Assembly: GCA_947253155.1 (NCBI GenBank)
Contig: CAMXYK010000002.1
Location: 54,386-118,385 of the forward strand
Origin: an uncultured Bifidobacteriaceae bacterium
GTDB taxonomy: Bacteria > Actinomycetota > Actinomycetes > Actinomycetales > Bifidobacteriaceae
Direction of reading: 5' to 3'
Length of the DNA: 64,000 nucleotides
Shown: positions 10,101 through 16,637 of the stretch, piece after piece
How positions within the stretch are numbered: the stretch's first letter is position 1
How the letters are laid out: each line of letters starts with the position of its first letter
Notes under the pieces: model-generated
Seen by the model: the letters and a program-made list of their open reading frames with translations, nothing else
What the model was told of the DNA's origin: nothing
The model's database searches: none
Position numbers and translations under genes: made by a program

Positions 10101-10206
10101 AAGTAAGAACGGCTGCATCGCGCTCGCTTGCCTTATGCCAAGACAAAGCGCGCAACGCAAGACGACCCACGCGTGATGCGAATCCACTAAACTTTGCCGG
10201 TAACAT
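4156..10206 (-). CDS. giant Rib-domain, LPKTG-containing surface adhesin (probable pilus tip protein)
   Basis: 2016 residues from ATG 10206, behind GGTGAGGG. A basic N-terminal segment of about 70 residues precedes a hydrophobic signal/anchor (ALFAMIVAAATLLAMLIVPP). Next is about 140 residues of N/K/S/T/D low-complexity repeats (NKS-type). A large N-terminal domain follows, with a calcium-binding DSDGDGIPDYIERF near 510-525. Three long Rib-like modules start near residues 750, 1130 and 1510; each opens with YNPxY and closes with YPDGSTS or YPDGTTS. LPKTG is at about 1886-1890, followed by a hydrophobic segment. Unusually, about 100 more residues follow, rich in R, K and W and ending WVAERWRCR. 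The gene precedes the backbone pilin, the usual position for a tip adhesin. The adhesive role is inferred from architecture. Confidence 0.88.
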   Translation of the reverse strand: MLPAKFSGFASRVGRLALRALSWHKASERDAAVLTSSTASTSSTAVTSGNVAESTTTRTARPSHTLRRALFAMIVAAATLLAMLIVPPVNRAKGVDQSSNTNKSVVTNQSAVTSKSTSTGKPVVANKSVDNNKSVDNNKSVSTDKFTGTNKSSVTSKSSTNQSDGIDKSVNNKSGSNDKTAVIGKNDKVASTGKSSVNAESKKSAESKKSDKSADVDKNKSTNQSANTDRSAWDDRSGYNFWKQQQSWWGGTGRAYTSGKGFDGGDSLRDIILFKPTVNMNKTIERDGKKLHEITWTVYFNANSPAIPSVENHQPYTGNLQPKDGTGYRKQPILMAWLPKGLADVKIQRDRLGYKKVVVDRKQYTYGCWTDDSKCKVVGHLGGKNGHHDWQNPWEFNSVSNENAKNGTNRFNKYWHEAFTKRVGDCNDGRGHSMCEVNNWKNNFEQVVASLEYANGSSYRWIIRGYFDGDEKTAGLMPFAAGWNSDCDMTDIHNNSFGDDEGKDQYRSKWVFMGPFDSDGDGIPDYIERFVLHTDPNKANSINYPKFDWNESKAGISASTMLADYAKKRDGGTASGTLYGGTNNVPITTYGEGPITIKPYVETGTWNKSDPSYFAITDEGGSFGEVTGSTTDLPNTLPGAYGSTLKVHYAFVSAEDEQKYGIKNNMPKDIKRGDLGKCDVKKDQGCITINKDNGYVTYNPRKTDVGREIPFDVIITHINPKNYPYNCNKDANIELANSNIKILSQASQYNPVYDEVKTTYDKSIDTNNQPESRKNPNNRYNNAIKVTKNFPAGTKFEMPSGSSHKDKKYIINGKTVGDPTLDWSKILKDSSGVVRFTPDKTNAGEHAKTPVIVTYPDGSTSENPDAGNMVYENAGGKKFSKLIPESSVVYAKVHVKDLDKNDMSLTLNLTSGRGMHSMYIKDKNDKEVNDRILSGGYDSNYYKNLKKKIAIDGDKKIILDSWSNGAKGKIDFRAICHKKDSKDYKLLKPPSGNSKPSGDINGLQLTAIHQWNRASKEQESKCTKDGNCGKDEFEYNYLTSSQYNRDTMERSRAIFTGTPTESGDYECRILAFRNSSNASGNSSLKEFDKKTVNEQLYNAYGSISSKSTGNVSVAKQDFAFHIDVPDNQKYNPTYVKTGTIEAGKFRVGDFVDSNGNSSKQPTSIKSGNGVPPDKQDGIVVDRLPKGTWFEIKRFVKATDITNSKVKSLPWANLEGDEDNVKRDKNGDPVKKDNKIQPNDTTSLREYGAVTFRPDKWQDAGEYWAEVRVHYPDGTTSDGEHSVNEHHPVYAKVKVTRDDKDNKLYLNLYKHYYDKGMGDGYDLKVGESLPNDATFDSWMTKSVGKLHQHVICSKKGKDGNYSDYTYNTLPGHVDSKANNAKDIEKDGLRFKSQKIWEHASFEQQKQCRLDKKCDKDKYLYDSDSASEQTRGYFGGKAQKIGDYQCKVYVISGKDKSDAFEKAVKANIKKNTSKDPAAGLFDKKDNKYPYGEKSKGYETGSFDIRIHNDNHFYNPKYVDVNVTAGQKVENAVPQSVRSANGADKSQDVVNAGALPDGTWFEFKDAIHGFEVNADGTKGKQVSLDWSYWASGNAADKTGEQSNKPDNPADSNNHKGKHSANGDGARYGKVTFHPDQSVAPKAYFKEIVIHYPDGSTSDDPDSGNNGKPVYAKVTVGGLSGADKDLKMTLLRSKDADPVHDTLGGDNSLTVMSGTSLTKNPYVLAWSLKDRSNISLRMMCTKQGEKKWSRGLDDTLNMHLNQNYGEGVQPWKFATADQRKSCSQDSKNCNANLLYGFTKNGKQDSIESAVSRSEDDIAGVPQKAGKYTCAVFALKPNALTVFNNTVNNSLIENKKYSSTDMKTTWFDGVTIGKDWNRIAVDVTVIDPPKFALPKTGGEGLSMALLVVAMIGMCVMCGAFFVDQTKWGHAMLAGADAGMMCGLRGMTASITQSHATKASITRNSNSKISEIWRGLVKKVKNIRRFDDYSASVKDFVRKATGWLRAALRRVGRWVAERWRCR

Positions 10207-10536
10207 ATTCCCTCACCTTCCTAATCACTGCCGCCGCAAAAAGCCGATTTTTCGCGCAATTGACCATCTAAAACAATTCGTCATTGCACAAAATCAAGCC
10301 GCTTGTAGCACACCTGTAGCACATCTGCAACACATCTACAATCAATTGAAAAACAATCGCAATCGATGTAGCGCGCGCCTACAACCAATTTCAACAATCA
10401 CAATCGATTTCAGCACGCCTGCACTTGCAAAACAATCCGGCTGACGAATCTTTATAAACGTAAATTAGAGATCAAAACTCATCTTCCCTAATCTGCTAAA
10501 GCGCCAGCTAGCAAGCCAACTACAGGTAGCGAGTAT

Positions 10537-10542
10537 ATCATA
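10537..10542 (-). promoter_or_regulatory. candidate -10 element for the pilus locus
   Basis: The minus strand reads GGTATGATATACTCGC here. TATGAT differs from the TATAAT consensus at one base. It is 331 bases upstream of the adhesin ATG. No good -35 hexamer is visible, and the poly-G tract lies about 52 bases upstream. Tentative. Confidence 0.3.
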
Positions 10543-10593
10543 CCCTAACTCCCTATAGGCAAATGCAGTCACAAATAGCCTCTAGTATTTATA

Positions 10594-10603
10594 CCCCCCC
10601 CCC
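10594..10603. repeat. homopolymer of ten C (poly-G on the coding strand) upstream of the adhesin gene
   Basis: Ten consecutive C on the plus strand, with a TATAAATAC stretch on its downstream side when read on the minus strand. It is intergenic, 388 bases upstream of the adhesin ATG. Runs of this length are prone to slipped-strand mispairing. It is the only G/C run of this length I noticed in the window. Confidence 0.9.
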
Positions 10604-10845
10604 ATGGGCTATTTCAAGCAAAAATGGCATATAACACACATAGATTTTATAATCGCGAAAAACTTTTTTTGATAAGCAAATATAGCCAAAAAATATATTG
10701 CAAAAAAGCTTAATTGCAAAATATTTTCGGAAGAATAAGTTGCGCGAACAGATAAACTGCGCGCTCGGCGTGTCTTAAAACCACTAAATGCTCTTATAAC
10801 GTCTATATGTTTTCGCTATATTTTGCGTCCTGGCTGCGCACACTC

Positions 10846-10885
10846 ACTAAGCGCATGCTAACTAAGCGCGTGCTAACTAAGCGCG
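10846..10885. repeat. 15-bp tandem repeat, 2.7 copies
   Basis: Units ACTAAGCGCATGCTA (10846), ACTAAGCGCGTGCTA (10861) and a partial ACTAAGCGCG (10876). Intergenic, in the spacer between the adhesin and tRNA-Arg. Confidence 0.85.
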
Positions 10886-10900
10886 AAAGCAAGTCGTCAG

Positions 10901-10947
10901 CGCACATTTGGAGCGATACACCACACCAAACCCTCCAAACGCGAGAA
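10901..10947. repeat. TTTGGAG/CTCCAAA dispersed palindromic repeat, locus 1
   Basis: CGCACATTTGGAGCGATACACC is followed after a short spacer by CTCCAAACGCGAGA, two arms that are inverted copies of each other. The same two-arm unit recurs at 11166, 24156, 42823 and 50232, always intergenic. Confidence 0.85.
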
Positions 10948-10954
10948 AATTACA

Positions 10955-10999
10955 CGGCAAATGTTTCCCAAATCCGCAAAACTGACAACAAACGCCGGA
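10955..10999 (+). repeat. GGCAAATGTTTCC...AACGCCGGA dispersed repeat, copy 1
   Basis: About 46 bases beginning CGGCAAATGTTTCCC and ending CAACAAACGCCGGA. Near-identical full copies are at 49191-49236 (same orientation) and 57259-57303 (opposite). The first half alone occurs in further copies near 22436, 26677-26800 and 61668. Confidence 0.85.
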
Positions 11000-11034
11000 G
11001 AAGTCGCGAGCGCAATACGAAAGAAAATCAAAAG

Positions 11035-11107
11035 TGGGCCTAATGGGATTCGAACCCACGACCTTCTGCTCCGGAGGCAGACGCTCTATCCACTGAGCTA
11101 CAAGCCC
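11035..11107 (-). tRNA. tRNA-Arg (anticodon CCG)
   Basis: A 73-base cloverleaf on the minus strand. The acceptor GGGCTTG pairs with the 3' end before discriminator A. The D arm contains AGCTCAGTGG. The anticodon stem TCTGC/GCAGA encloses loop CTCCGGA, giving anticodon CCG (Arg codon CGG). The T arm reads GTGGGTTCGAATCCCAT. CCA is not encoded. A family C repeat lies on each side. Confidence 0.96.
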
Positions 11108-11165
11108 GCAACTCGAGAAAGTATACACGCTAGTCGGGATGCTAAGCGGGAAAACTTGCATAACA

Positions 11166-11200
11166 CTCCAAACGCGAGATAAGTTGCGCGCATTTGGAGC
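11166..11200. repeat. TTTGGAG/CTCCAAA dispersed palindromic repeat, locus 2
   Basis: CTCCAAACGCGAGATAAGTTG and then CGCGCATTTGGAGC, immediately downstream of the ECF transporter stop codon. The arms are inverted relative to each other, so the unit can fold. Confidence 0.85.
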
Positions 11201-11206
11201 AAAAAC

Positions 11207-13933
11207 TCACGCACCGCCGAGGAAAGCGAAAGTACCGAAGTAAAGCGCCGACGCCACCGAAGCCAGCGGCACAATCGCGCAAACAACCAAAACCCACCAA
11301 TCGCGCGCATGCACACTACTCACGCGAGCGTGCGAACGCGCACCAACTCCCCCAAAGCCGCGCGCTTCCATAGCAGTAGCGAGCGTCGTCGAACGTCGAA
11401 TCGAAAGCACAAGCAACGCAAACGACTGCGGGAAGAATGCTCTCACGCGATGCTCATCGCCCAAACCGCGCGAACGCCTCGAAGCCGTCAGCGCAGCCCA
11501 ATCATCCTGCAGCACACCAAAAAGCCTAATTCCAGCCAAACCGCCATACACGAATCGATCCGGCAAATGCAACACCTGGCTAAAAGCATCCGCCAAATCG
11601 GTGGCGTCCATGCCAATAACCATCACAATCGCAGGAATGCCAATCGCCAAAATCCTAAGCGCGGTTGCAACGGCCAGCAGCGCAGAGCGATCCGTAGCAT
11701 GCATAAGCCACCACTGGAACCAAGTATTTCCGCCACTTTTGCCGTATAACAGCACAGTTAGCGCGGAAGTCGGCGCGCCCACCCACACAGGCCACGAAAG
11801 TCGAATCACACGCAATGGCATAAGCTTAATGCACGCGAAAATCGCAAATTCCAGCACAAGCGCCACGGACGCAGACAAGCAATCAAGCGTAAAAATCAGC
11901 GGAATAGACGCCACGAAAGCGCCAAAAATACGAAATACCGGGTTCATCGACGCCAAAAGCGGCGAGTGACTTGAAAGTTTCGCATCCTCGCTGCGATTGT
12001 TGACGGCGCTCACTTTGATTCGCGAAATGTCGGTTGCGCTGGTAGTTGCGGAAAGCGCTTCGGTAGTTTCGGAAGATTCGGCAGTTTCGGAAGATTCTGC
12101 AGATTCTGCGCTCACTGCAGTTTCAGATTCTGCAGTTTCTGCACCTTCCGCGCCTTCAGTTTTCGCATCCGGCACAAGCTCCACCAAGCGCGCACCCAAC
12201 GCATCAACCAGCTCGCGATCGTGCGTCACAACAATAATGCTCACGCCCTCGCTGCGAAGGCTTGCAATCAAGCGAATAATTTGCAACCAAGTTTTGCGAT
12301 CCTGCCCGAAAGTAGGCTCGTCCAAAATCAGCACACGCGGAGCTGCAGCAAGCGACGCAGCAACAGTCAGTCGCCTCTTTTCGCCGCCAGAAAGCGTGTA
12401 CGGATTCGCCTTCGCATAGCGCGCCAAACGGAATCGCTTCAACAGCTCCTGAGCCTTCGCGCGCGCAACATCCTCCGGCACACCCGTGCGAAGCGGGCCC
12501 AACATAACCTCGTCCAGCACCGAACCGCATGCAAACTGATGCTCCGGATTTTGGAAAACGTACGAAATTCTCTTCGCCAAATCCGGCGACTTCCACTTCA
12601 TTGGATCCGTGCCGTTCGCGCCTTTCGCAAGAGCCTCGCTAGCCACAACCTCGCCGCTTACAGCCGGCAAAAGACCAGCCAAAGTTAGCGAAAGCGTTGA
12701 TTTTCCAGTGCCGTTCGCGCCAACCAAAGCCGTAATCTGCCCGGCTCTAAACTCAAGATTGATGTGCTGCGCAATCGGCTCGCTGCTATGGCTGATTGCG
12801 AGATCCTTCGTAGAAAGTAGGACTTCTCCGTAGGATTGTGCGGAATCTTGTGCGGGATTGTCTATATTTTCGGAAGATTCATTTGCAGAAGATTTTACGT
12901 TTTTCTTGTAGCGCTCCGGAAGCCAAATACCCAAATCTTCAAAGTCCAAATCGGTGCGATTAAACACCTCGTCCGGCGTGCCATCCGCCACAATCACCGT
13001 GCGAGATGAAGCCGCGCGCGCAATATCGTCGTCGTGAACGGTTTCGCCGCTCGCATCTTTTCCGCTCGCATCTTCGTCATTCTCAAGACCAAGCACCACA
13101 ACGCGATCAATCATGTCAATCCACGGCTCCGCGTGATGCTCAACAAGAACCATTGTGGCGCGCGTCGAATCCAAAACCGCGCGAACAGCACCCACAATCT
13201 GCTGCGTGCCGTCCGGATCCAAATTCGCGGTAGGCTCGTCCAAAAGCAGCACACTCGGCTGCATAGCAAGCGCGCCAGCAAGCGCCAAACGCTGCATCTG
13301 ACCGCCGCTTAAATGCGAAGTTGAACGATGCAACTGCAAGCCATCCAACCCAACTTTTTTAAGACTTTCGCGCACACGATCCCAAATCTCTTCGCGCGGA
13401 ACGTTCATATTTTCCGGACCGAACGCAACGTTATCTCCCAAACGCTGGAAAATCGCCTGCGCATCCGGATCTTGCAAAACAAGCCCAACCTTGCCTCGCG
13501 CGCGGCGAACCGGCACGCCGTCAACCAAAATGCAACCCTCGCTCACGCCACCATCGGCATCTTCGACAAGAGTGGTTTGATGGGATTTTGCGGAAGTATC
13601 AGAAGTATCAGAAGTATTTTCTGATTTTACGGAAGATTTAGAAGTATTTACGGAAGATTTAGTAGCGCTATCTTTCGCAACAAAATCATTGCCAATAAGA
13701 CCTGCCGCACCGCTTAAAATCGTGGATTTACCAATGCCTGACGCGCCAAGCAGCAACACGCGCTGCCCCGCCTTAATCGTGAGATCCAACCCGCGCACAG
13801 CAAAAGCGCGACGGGAAGCATGACGATAACCCCAATGCTCAAAACGAAGCTCAGCGTTACTAACATTCGCACAATCGCAAGAAGCTGTTGGAAGGAAAGT
13901 TTCAGATTCTTGCGATTTAACAGCATCAGGCAT
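11207..13933 (-). CDS. ECF transporter: two ATPase domains and the T component fused in one protein
   Basis: 908 residues from ATG 13933, behind AAAGGA. ATPase domain 1 has Walker A GASGIGKST, signature LSGGQMQRLALAG and Walker B VLLLDEPTANLD. ATPase domain 2 (from about residue 365) has GANGTGKST, LSGGEKRRLTVAA and VLILDEPTFGQD. A C-terminal membrane domain (about 660-908) resembles EcfT, with SRRSRG and EARGFG in the coupling region. The module powers vitamin uptake with an S component; the YkoE-type gene lies directly upstream under a TPP riboswitch, pointing to thiamine or its pyrimidine precursor. YkoD-type proteins carry two ATPases, but the T component is normally separate. Low-complexity S/T/E inserts occur in domain 1 (about 85-125) and before the membrane domain (about 600-650). 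Confidence 0.92.
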   Translation of the reverse strand: MPDAVKSQESETFLPTASCDCANVSNAELRFEHWGYRHASRRAFAVRGLDLTIKAGQRVLLLGASGIGKSTILSGAAGLIGNDFVAKDSATKSSVNTSKSSVKSENTSDTSDTSAKSHQTTLVEDADGGVSEGCILVDGVPVRRARGKVGLVLQDPDAQAIFQRLGDNVAFGPENMNVPREEIWDRVRESLKKVGLDGLQLHRSTSHLSGGQMQRLALAGALAMQPSVLLLDEPTANLDPDGTQQIVGAVRAVLDSTRATMVLVEHHAEPWIDMIDRVVVLGLENDEDASGKDASGETVHDDDIARAASSRTVIVADGTPDEVFNRTDLDFEDLGIWLPERYKKNVKSSANESSENIDNPAQDSAQSYGEVLLSTKDLAISHSSEPIAQHINLEFRAGQITALVGANGTGKSTLSLTLAGLLPAVSGEVVASEALAKGANGTDPMKWKSPDLAKRISYVFQNPEHQFACGSVLDEVMLGPLRTGVPEDVARAKAQELLKRFRLARYAKANPYTLSGGEKRRLTVAASLAAAPRVLILDEPTFGQDRKTWLQIIRLIASLRSEGVSIIVVTHDRELVDALGARLVELVPDAKTEGAEGAETAESETAVSAESAESSETAESSETTEALSATTSATDISRIKVSAVNNRSEDAKLSSHSPLLASMNPVFRIFGAFVASIPLIFTLDCLSASVALVLEFAIFACIKLMPLRVIRLSWPVWVGAPTSALTVLLYGKSGGNTWFQWWLMHATDRSALLAVATALRILAIGIPAIVMVIGMDATDLADAFSQVLHLPDRFVYGGLAGIRLFGVLQDDWAALTASRRSRGLGDEHRVRAFFPQSFALLVLSIRRSTTLATAMEARGFGGVGARSHARVSSVHARDWWVLVVCAIVPLASVASALYFGTFAFLGGA

Positions 13934-13987
13934 AGTAAATCCTTTATGGCAATGATAGATTTTTAATTTTTGCGAATATGCTATTTA

Positions 13988-14596
13988 CTACTTTTCGCGG
14001 ATTTCGCGGCCTGAAGCAAACTGATCGAGCGCGCCGGTCTTAGCGATTCCAATATAAAGGAACCACATCAAAACACCAGCAATCACAATGCCGGAAACCA
14101 CGGTGCTGACGAAGTATGGAAGACCATACTTGCCGAAGAAGCTAATAGCCTGCAACTTATCGAGGAAGGTGTAAGCCCAGCAGCCGATGCCGGTCAAAGC
14201 GCCGGAAAGAACCATTGTGCCCAAATTCCACTTCTTGTAAGCGAAAATAATGAACGCAATTTCAGCGAACAAGCCCTGGAAGACTGCAATACCGAAGGTT
14301 GCAGCGCCGCCCCACTGGTTGCCCATCAAAGCTTCGAGCACGCCAGCGACGACTTCAGCGTAAATAGCAGCGCCTGGCTTGCGCACGATTACTGCGGCCA
14401 AAGGAGCAGCGAAGAGCCAAAGACCGTTCAGCAAACCGCCAAAACCTGGAACAATGTTGTCGAGCGCGGTCCATGGAACAGCATAGAAGACTGCAACGAG
14501 CCAATAAATAAAGGAAGAAACAACGCCAATTACAGAAGCAACTGCGATGTCTGCAACACGCCACTGCATGTTGACCTGATAATTTTCTTCTGACAT
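13988..14596 (-). CDS. ykoE: YkoE-type ECF S component (thiamine/hydroxymethylpyrimidine)
   Basis: 202 residues starting MSEENYQVNMQW at ATG 14596, with AGAAAGG upstream. An in-frame extension to 14650 overlaps the riboswitch leader and lacks a ribosome binding site. The protein has five or six hydrophobic segments and the YkoE-like stretches PGFGGLLNGLW and GGAATFGIAVFQGLFAE. S components bind the vitamin and dock on the ATPase/T module, here the fused protein 54 bases downstream on the same strand. The TPP riboswitch immediately upstream supports thiamine-related specificity, but whether the substrate is thiamine, HMP or an analogue cannot be read from sequence. Confidence 0.92.
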   Translation of the reverse strand: MSEENYQVNMQWRVADIAVASVIGVVSSFIYWLVAVFYAVPWTALDNIVPGFGGLLNGLWLFAAPLAAVIVRKPGAAIYAEVVAGVLEALMGNQWGGAATFGIAVFQGLFAEIAFIIFAYKKWNLGTMVLSGALTGIGCWAYTFLDKLQAISFFGKYGLPYFVSTVVSGIVIAGVLMWFLYIGIAKTGALDQFASGREIREK

Positions 14597-14754
14597 AAAA
14601 TGTGCCTTTCTTGTTTTGTGTTGCAATGCGTTACATTGTGCGCAATGCAATATTTTGCGTTACATGCGTACATGAGTACATGCGTACATGCGTTACATGC
14701 AATACCTTGCGTTACAACGAAACCTTGCAACACCTCTCAGGCACGGGAAAAACT

Positions 14755-14848
14755 GACCTCCGTGCGCCGGCATTAACCGGATTCACGTTCAAGCGGTTTT
14801 CTCTCAGCTCTGCGGCGCGAGCAACGCGTCGGCGCAAAGCACCCGTGT
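14755..14848 (-). promoter_or_regulatory. TPP (THI-box) riboswitch
   Basis: Read on the minus strand, the leader contains ACGGGTGC, then GCTGAGA, then CCGCTTGAACGTGAATCC, GGTTAATGCCGG and CGCACGGAGG. These are the ordered conserved pieces of the thiamine pyrophosphate aptamer. The P3 insert is GC-rich (GCGCCGACGCG...). It lies about 160 bases before the YkoE start. The downstream CGTGCCTGAGAGG could pair with aptamer sequence as the switching arm. Rising TPP should turn off the importer. Confidence 0.95.
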
Positions 14849-14910
14849 CGATTGACGATTGTACGGCACCGCGTCGACGCACGCCGCAACGAGACTAATT
14901 GTTTACGCGC

Positions 14911-14998
14911 TACAGTTCCTTCACAGCAGTGTAAAGAAAATGTCGAAATATAACCAAAAAGCGACAGTTCCTTCACACTTAAGTAAAGTAACTGTCGC
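14911..14998. repeat. double-hairpin dispersed element, copy 1
   Basis: Two related palindromic units (near 14911-14946 and 14961-14998), each of the form AGTTCCTT(C/T)ACA...GTAAAG...TGTCG, joined by AAATATAACCAAAAAGCGA. A second full copy with the same order and linker is at 26829-26970. It lies between the TPP riboswitch leader and the DUF4191 gene. Confidence 0.85.
14952..14998 (-). terminator. intrinsic terminator after the DUF4191 gene (part of the double-hairpin element)
   Basis: On the minus strand, a stem GCGACAGTT.../...AACTGTCGC is followed at once by TTTTTGGTTAT. It starts about 25 bases past the DUF4191 stop, so it should end that transcript before the riboswitch leader of the next unit. 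Confidence 0.7.
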
Positions 14999-15022
14999 CA
15001 ATCCGTCACAAATAAGAATAAT

Positions 15023-15841
15023 TTACTTACCGCGCATAGCACGACGGCTAATGCGCTGAGGATGAGTTGGATCAATCCCCTTCGGAATTCCGAATCCGCT
15101 CTTGCTTTGCAACGTGCGCAAACGCTCGTTCAAAATCGCAAGCTCCGTCTTAGTTAAGAAGAAACGGCGGTTTGGATGAATCTTATTAAGCAGCGCAAAC
15201 TTGTGATTCGACGGCTGCAAAGTCTTGGCGCGCAACACTTTTCCGCGCAATTCCTTAAGCTTCACCTGGTTTTCGCCATTGCCAACAGATATACGATAGA
15301 TAGGTATATTAGACCCGGCAGTTACGCTTTTTACAGCGTGCTCCTGGCGATCCATTGCGTGCATCAAGCGCTCGTAATTGCCCTCACCAATAAGGAAGAT
15401 TCCGTTAAAACCAGTGCCGCGCCAAATCGCGTCCTTTGTGCGAGGATCCACCCACACAGGCTGCTGCGGGAAAGTAAATCCGCCCTTGTTAATAGCCGAA
15501 ACAATGCCGGCAGCCGCACCCGGGCGACCTTCCAACTTCGCGTAACCAACCTTATCCGCGCGCTTCGTAAGCACAACCGTAAACAGCAGCAAACCAACCA
15601 TCGCCGCCGTAACCATCATCATAATCCACGCAAAAATCGACCAGCGCAGCACCAAACCAAGCACAATAGCCACAACTATTGGCGCAACAAACGCCACAGT
15701 CAACCACAGCGGCAACTGCTTGTCATCCGTATGCGTGTACTTGTAAATACGGATAATCTGCGAAAACATGCCCTGCTTGCCAGTCTTCTTTCCCGACTGC
15801 TTCGTGTTTTGTGATTTATCTTGTGCTTTACTTTGTGCCAT
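15023..15841 (-). CDS. DUF4191 family membrane protein
   Basis: 272 residues from ATG 15841. The N-terminal 25 residues are K/Q/S-rich. Two membrane segments lie near 43-65 and 70-92 (LTVAFVAPIVVAIVLGLVL and WIMMMVTAAMVGLLLFTVVL). A cytoplasmic domain follows with KLEGRPGAAAGIV, PVWVDPRTKDAIWR and GTGFNGIFLIGEG, then a basic C-terminus. These features and the length match DUF4191, an actinobacterial family of unknown function. The next gene upstream on the same strand is the DUF3043 protein. Confidence 0.88.
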   Translation of the reverse strand: MAQSKAQDKSQNTKQSGKKTGKQGMFSQIIRIYKYTHTDDKQLPLWLTVAFVAPIVVAIVLGLVLRWSIFAWIMMMVTAAMVGLLLFTVVLTKRADKVGYAKLEGRPGAAAGIVSAINKGGFTFPQQPVWVDPRTKDAIWRGTGFNGIFLIGEGNYERLMHAMDRQEHAVKSVTAGSNIPIYRISVGNGENQVKLKELRGKVLRAKTLQPSNHKFALLNKIHPNRRFFLTKTELAILNERLRTLQSKSGFGIPKGIDPTHPQRISRRAMRGK

Positions 15842-15946
15842 GCGTTTACCCCACGATATTCGCGTTATTTTTGAGTTATCCCAAATAATAATAGTAGGTT
15901 GTGCAAATATTAATAAGTTTGCGATTAGTATATTGCTAACTTGCGA

Positions 15947-16585
15947 TTACTTCGGCCAATTTCCGCGCTTTGGCGAACTTGGCTTTGGCAAACGCCAGCG
16001 ACGCATCTGCATCGCGCGGCTCCAAGCATACATGCCAGAACGCGACTTTTTCGACACAGCCGACTCACCAAAACGCTTAACAAGCTCCTTACGCAACTTT
16101 CGCCACATAATAAACATGTCAATCACGGAAGCAAAAAGATAAACGTAAAGCAGCACAGCGAGCGCAATGTAAACAATCATAAAGCGCGAAAGTGCAAACA
16201 GGCAGGCCATAATCACAATTGCAACCGGCACGAAAAACTCGCCGATATTAAAGCGCGCATCCACGTAATCGCGAATATACACGCGCCAAGGAAGCTGCTC
16301 AACCTTTGGCATATGCGCCAAATCGCCCGTGCGCATTGCCTCATATTGCACGTTTTCGCGCTCCCTGATTCTAGCGCGCGCCTGCTTTGCGCTGGCCTTG
16401 CGATCAGCTGGAACAAGCGGACGAAGATTTTGCGCTTGAGCCGCGTTACGCTTAGGAGTTGGCGCGTTTTTTTCGCGGGATTTAGTTGCGTCGCTAGAAG
16501 TTGCGCTCTGCTGATTCGATTGAGCCGAAGTAGCAGATGCGGCCTCATTGTTGGCAGATTTCTTTGCAAATGGATTCCATGTCAT
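15947..16585 (-). CDS. DUF3043 family membrane protein
   Basis: 212 residues from ATG 16585. The N-terminal third is A/S/Q-rich and basic. The family motif follows (PTPKRNAA, LVPADRK, then YIRDYVDARFNIGEFFVPV), then two membrane segments (VAIVIMACLFALS and MIVYIALAVLLYVYLFASVI) and a basic tail. DUF3043 is an actinobacterial inner-membrane family without known function. It lies 105 bases upstream of DUF4191 on the same strand. The intergenic space shows no strong terminator, so the two may share a transcript. Confidence 0.88.
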   Translation of the reverse strand: MTWNPFAKKSANNEAASATSAQSNQQSATSSDATKSREKNAPTPKRNAAQAQNLRPLVPADRKASAKQARARIRERENVQYEAMRTGDLAHMPKVEQLPWRVYIRDYVDARFNIGEFFVPVAIVIMACLFALSRFMIVYIALAVLLYVYLFASVIDMFIMWRKLRKELVKRFGESAVSKKSRSGMYAWSRAMQMRRWRLPKPSSPKRGNWPK

Positions 16586-16637
16586 GTTTGCAGATTACTC
16601 AACAGACTAGACGCATAAACGCAACGTAGAAACGAAA

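Larger units (their letters stand above)
10207..11034. other. long non-coding region upstream of the adhesin gene
   Basis: 828 bases between the adhesin start and tRNA-Arg. It holds the adhesin leader, a candidate -10 element, the C/G homopolymer, an AT-rich stretch (10640-10740), a 15-bp tandem repeat, and one copy each of two dispersed repeat families, all listed separately. Apparent frames such as 10807-11043 have no ribosome binding site and consist of repeat sequence. Confidence 0.6.

Noticed and set aside
10807..11043. 78-codon open frame upstream of tRNA-Arg
   Set aside because: It is made of the 15-bp repeat and two dispersed repeat copies and lacks a ribosome binding site.
14596..14650. 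Start of YkoE at 14650
   Set aside because: It falls in the riboswitch leader with no ribosome binding site, while ATG 14596 follows AGAAAGG.
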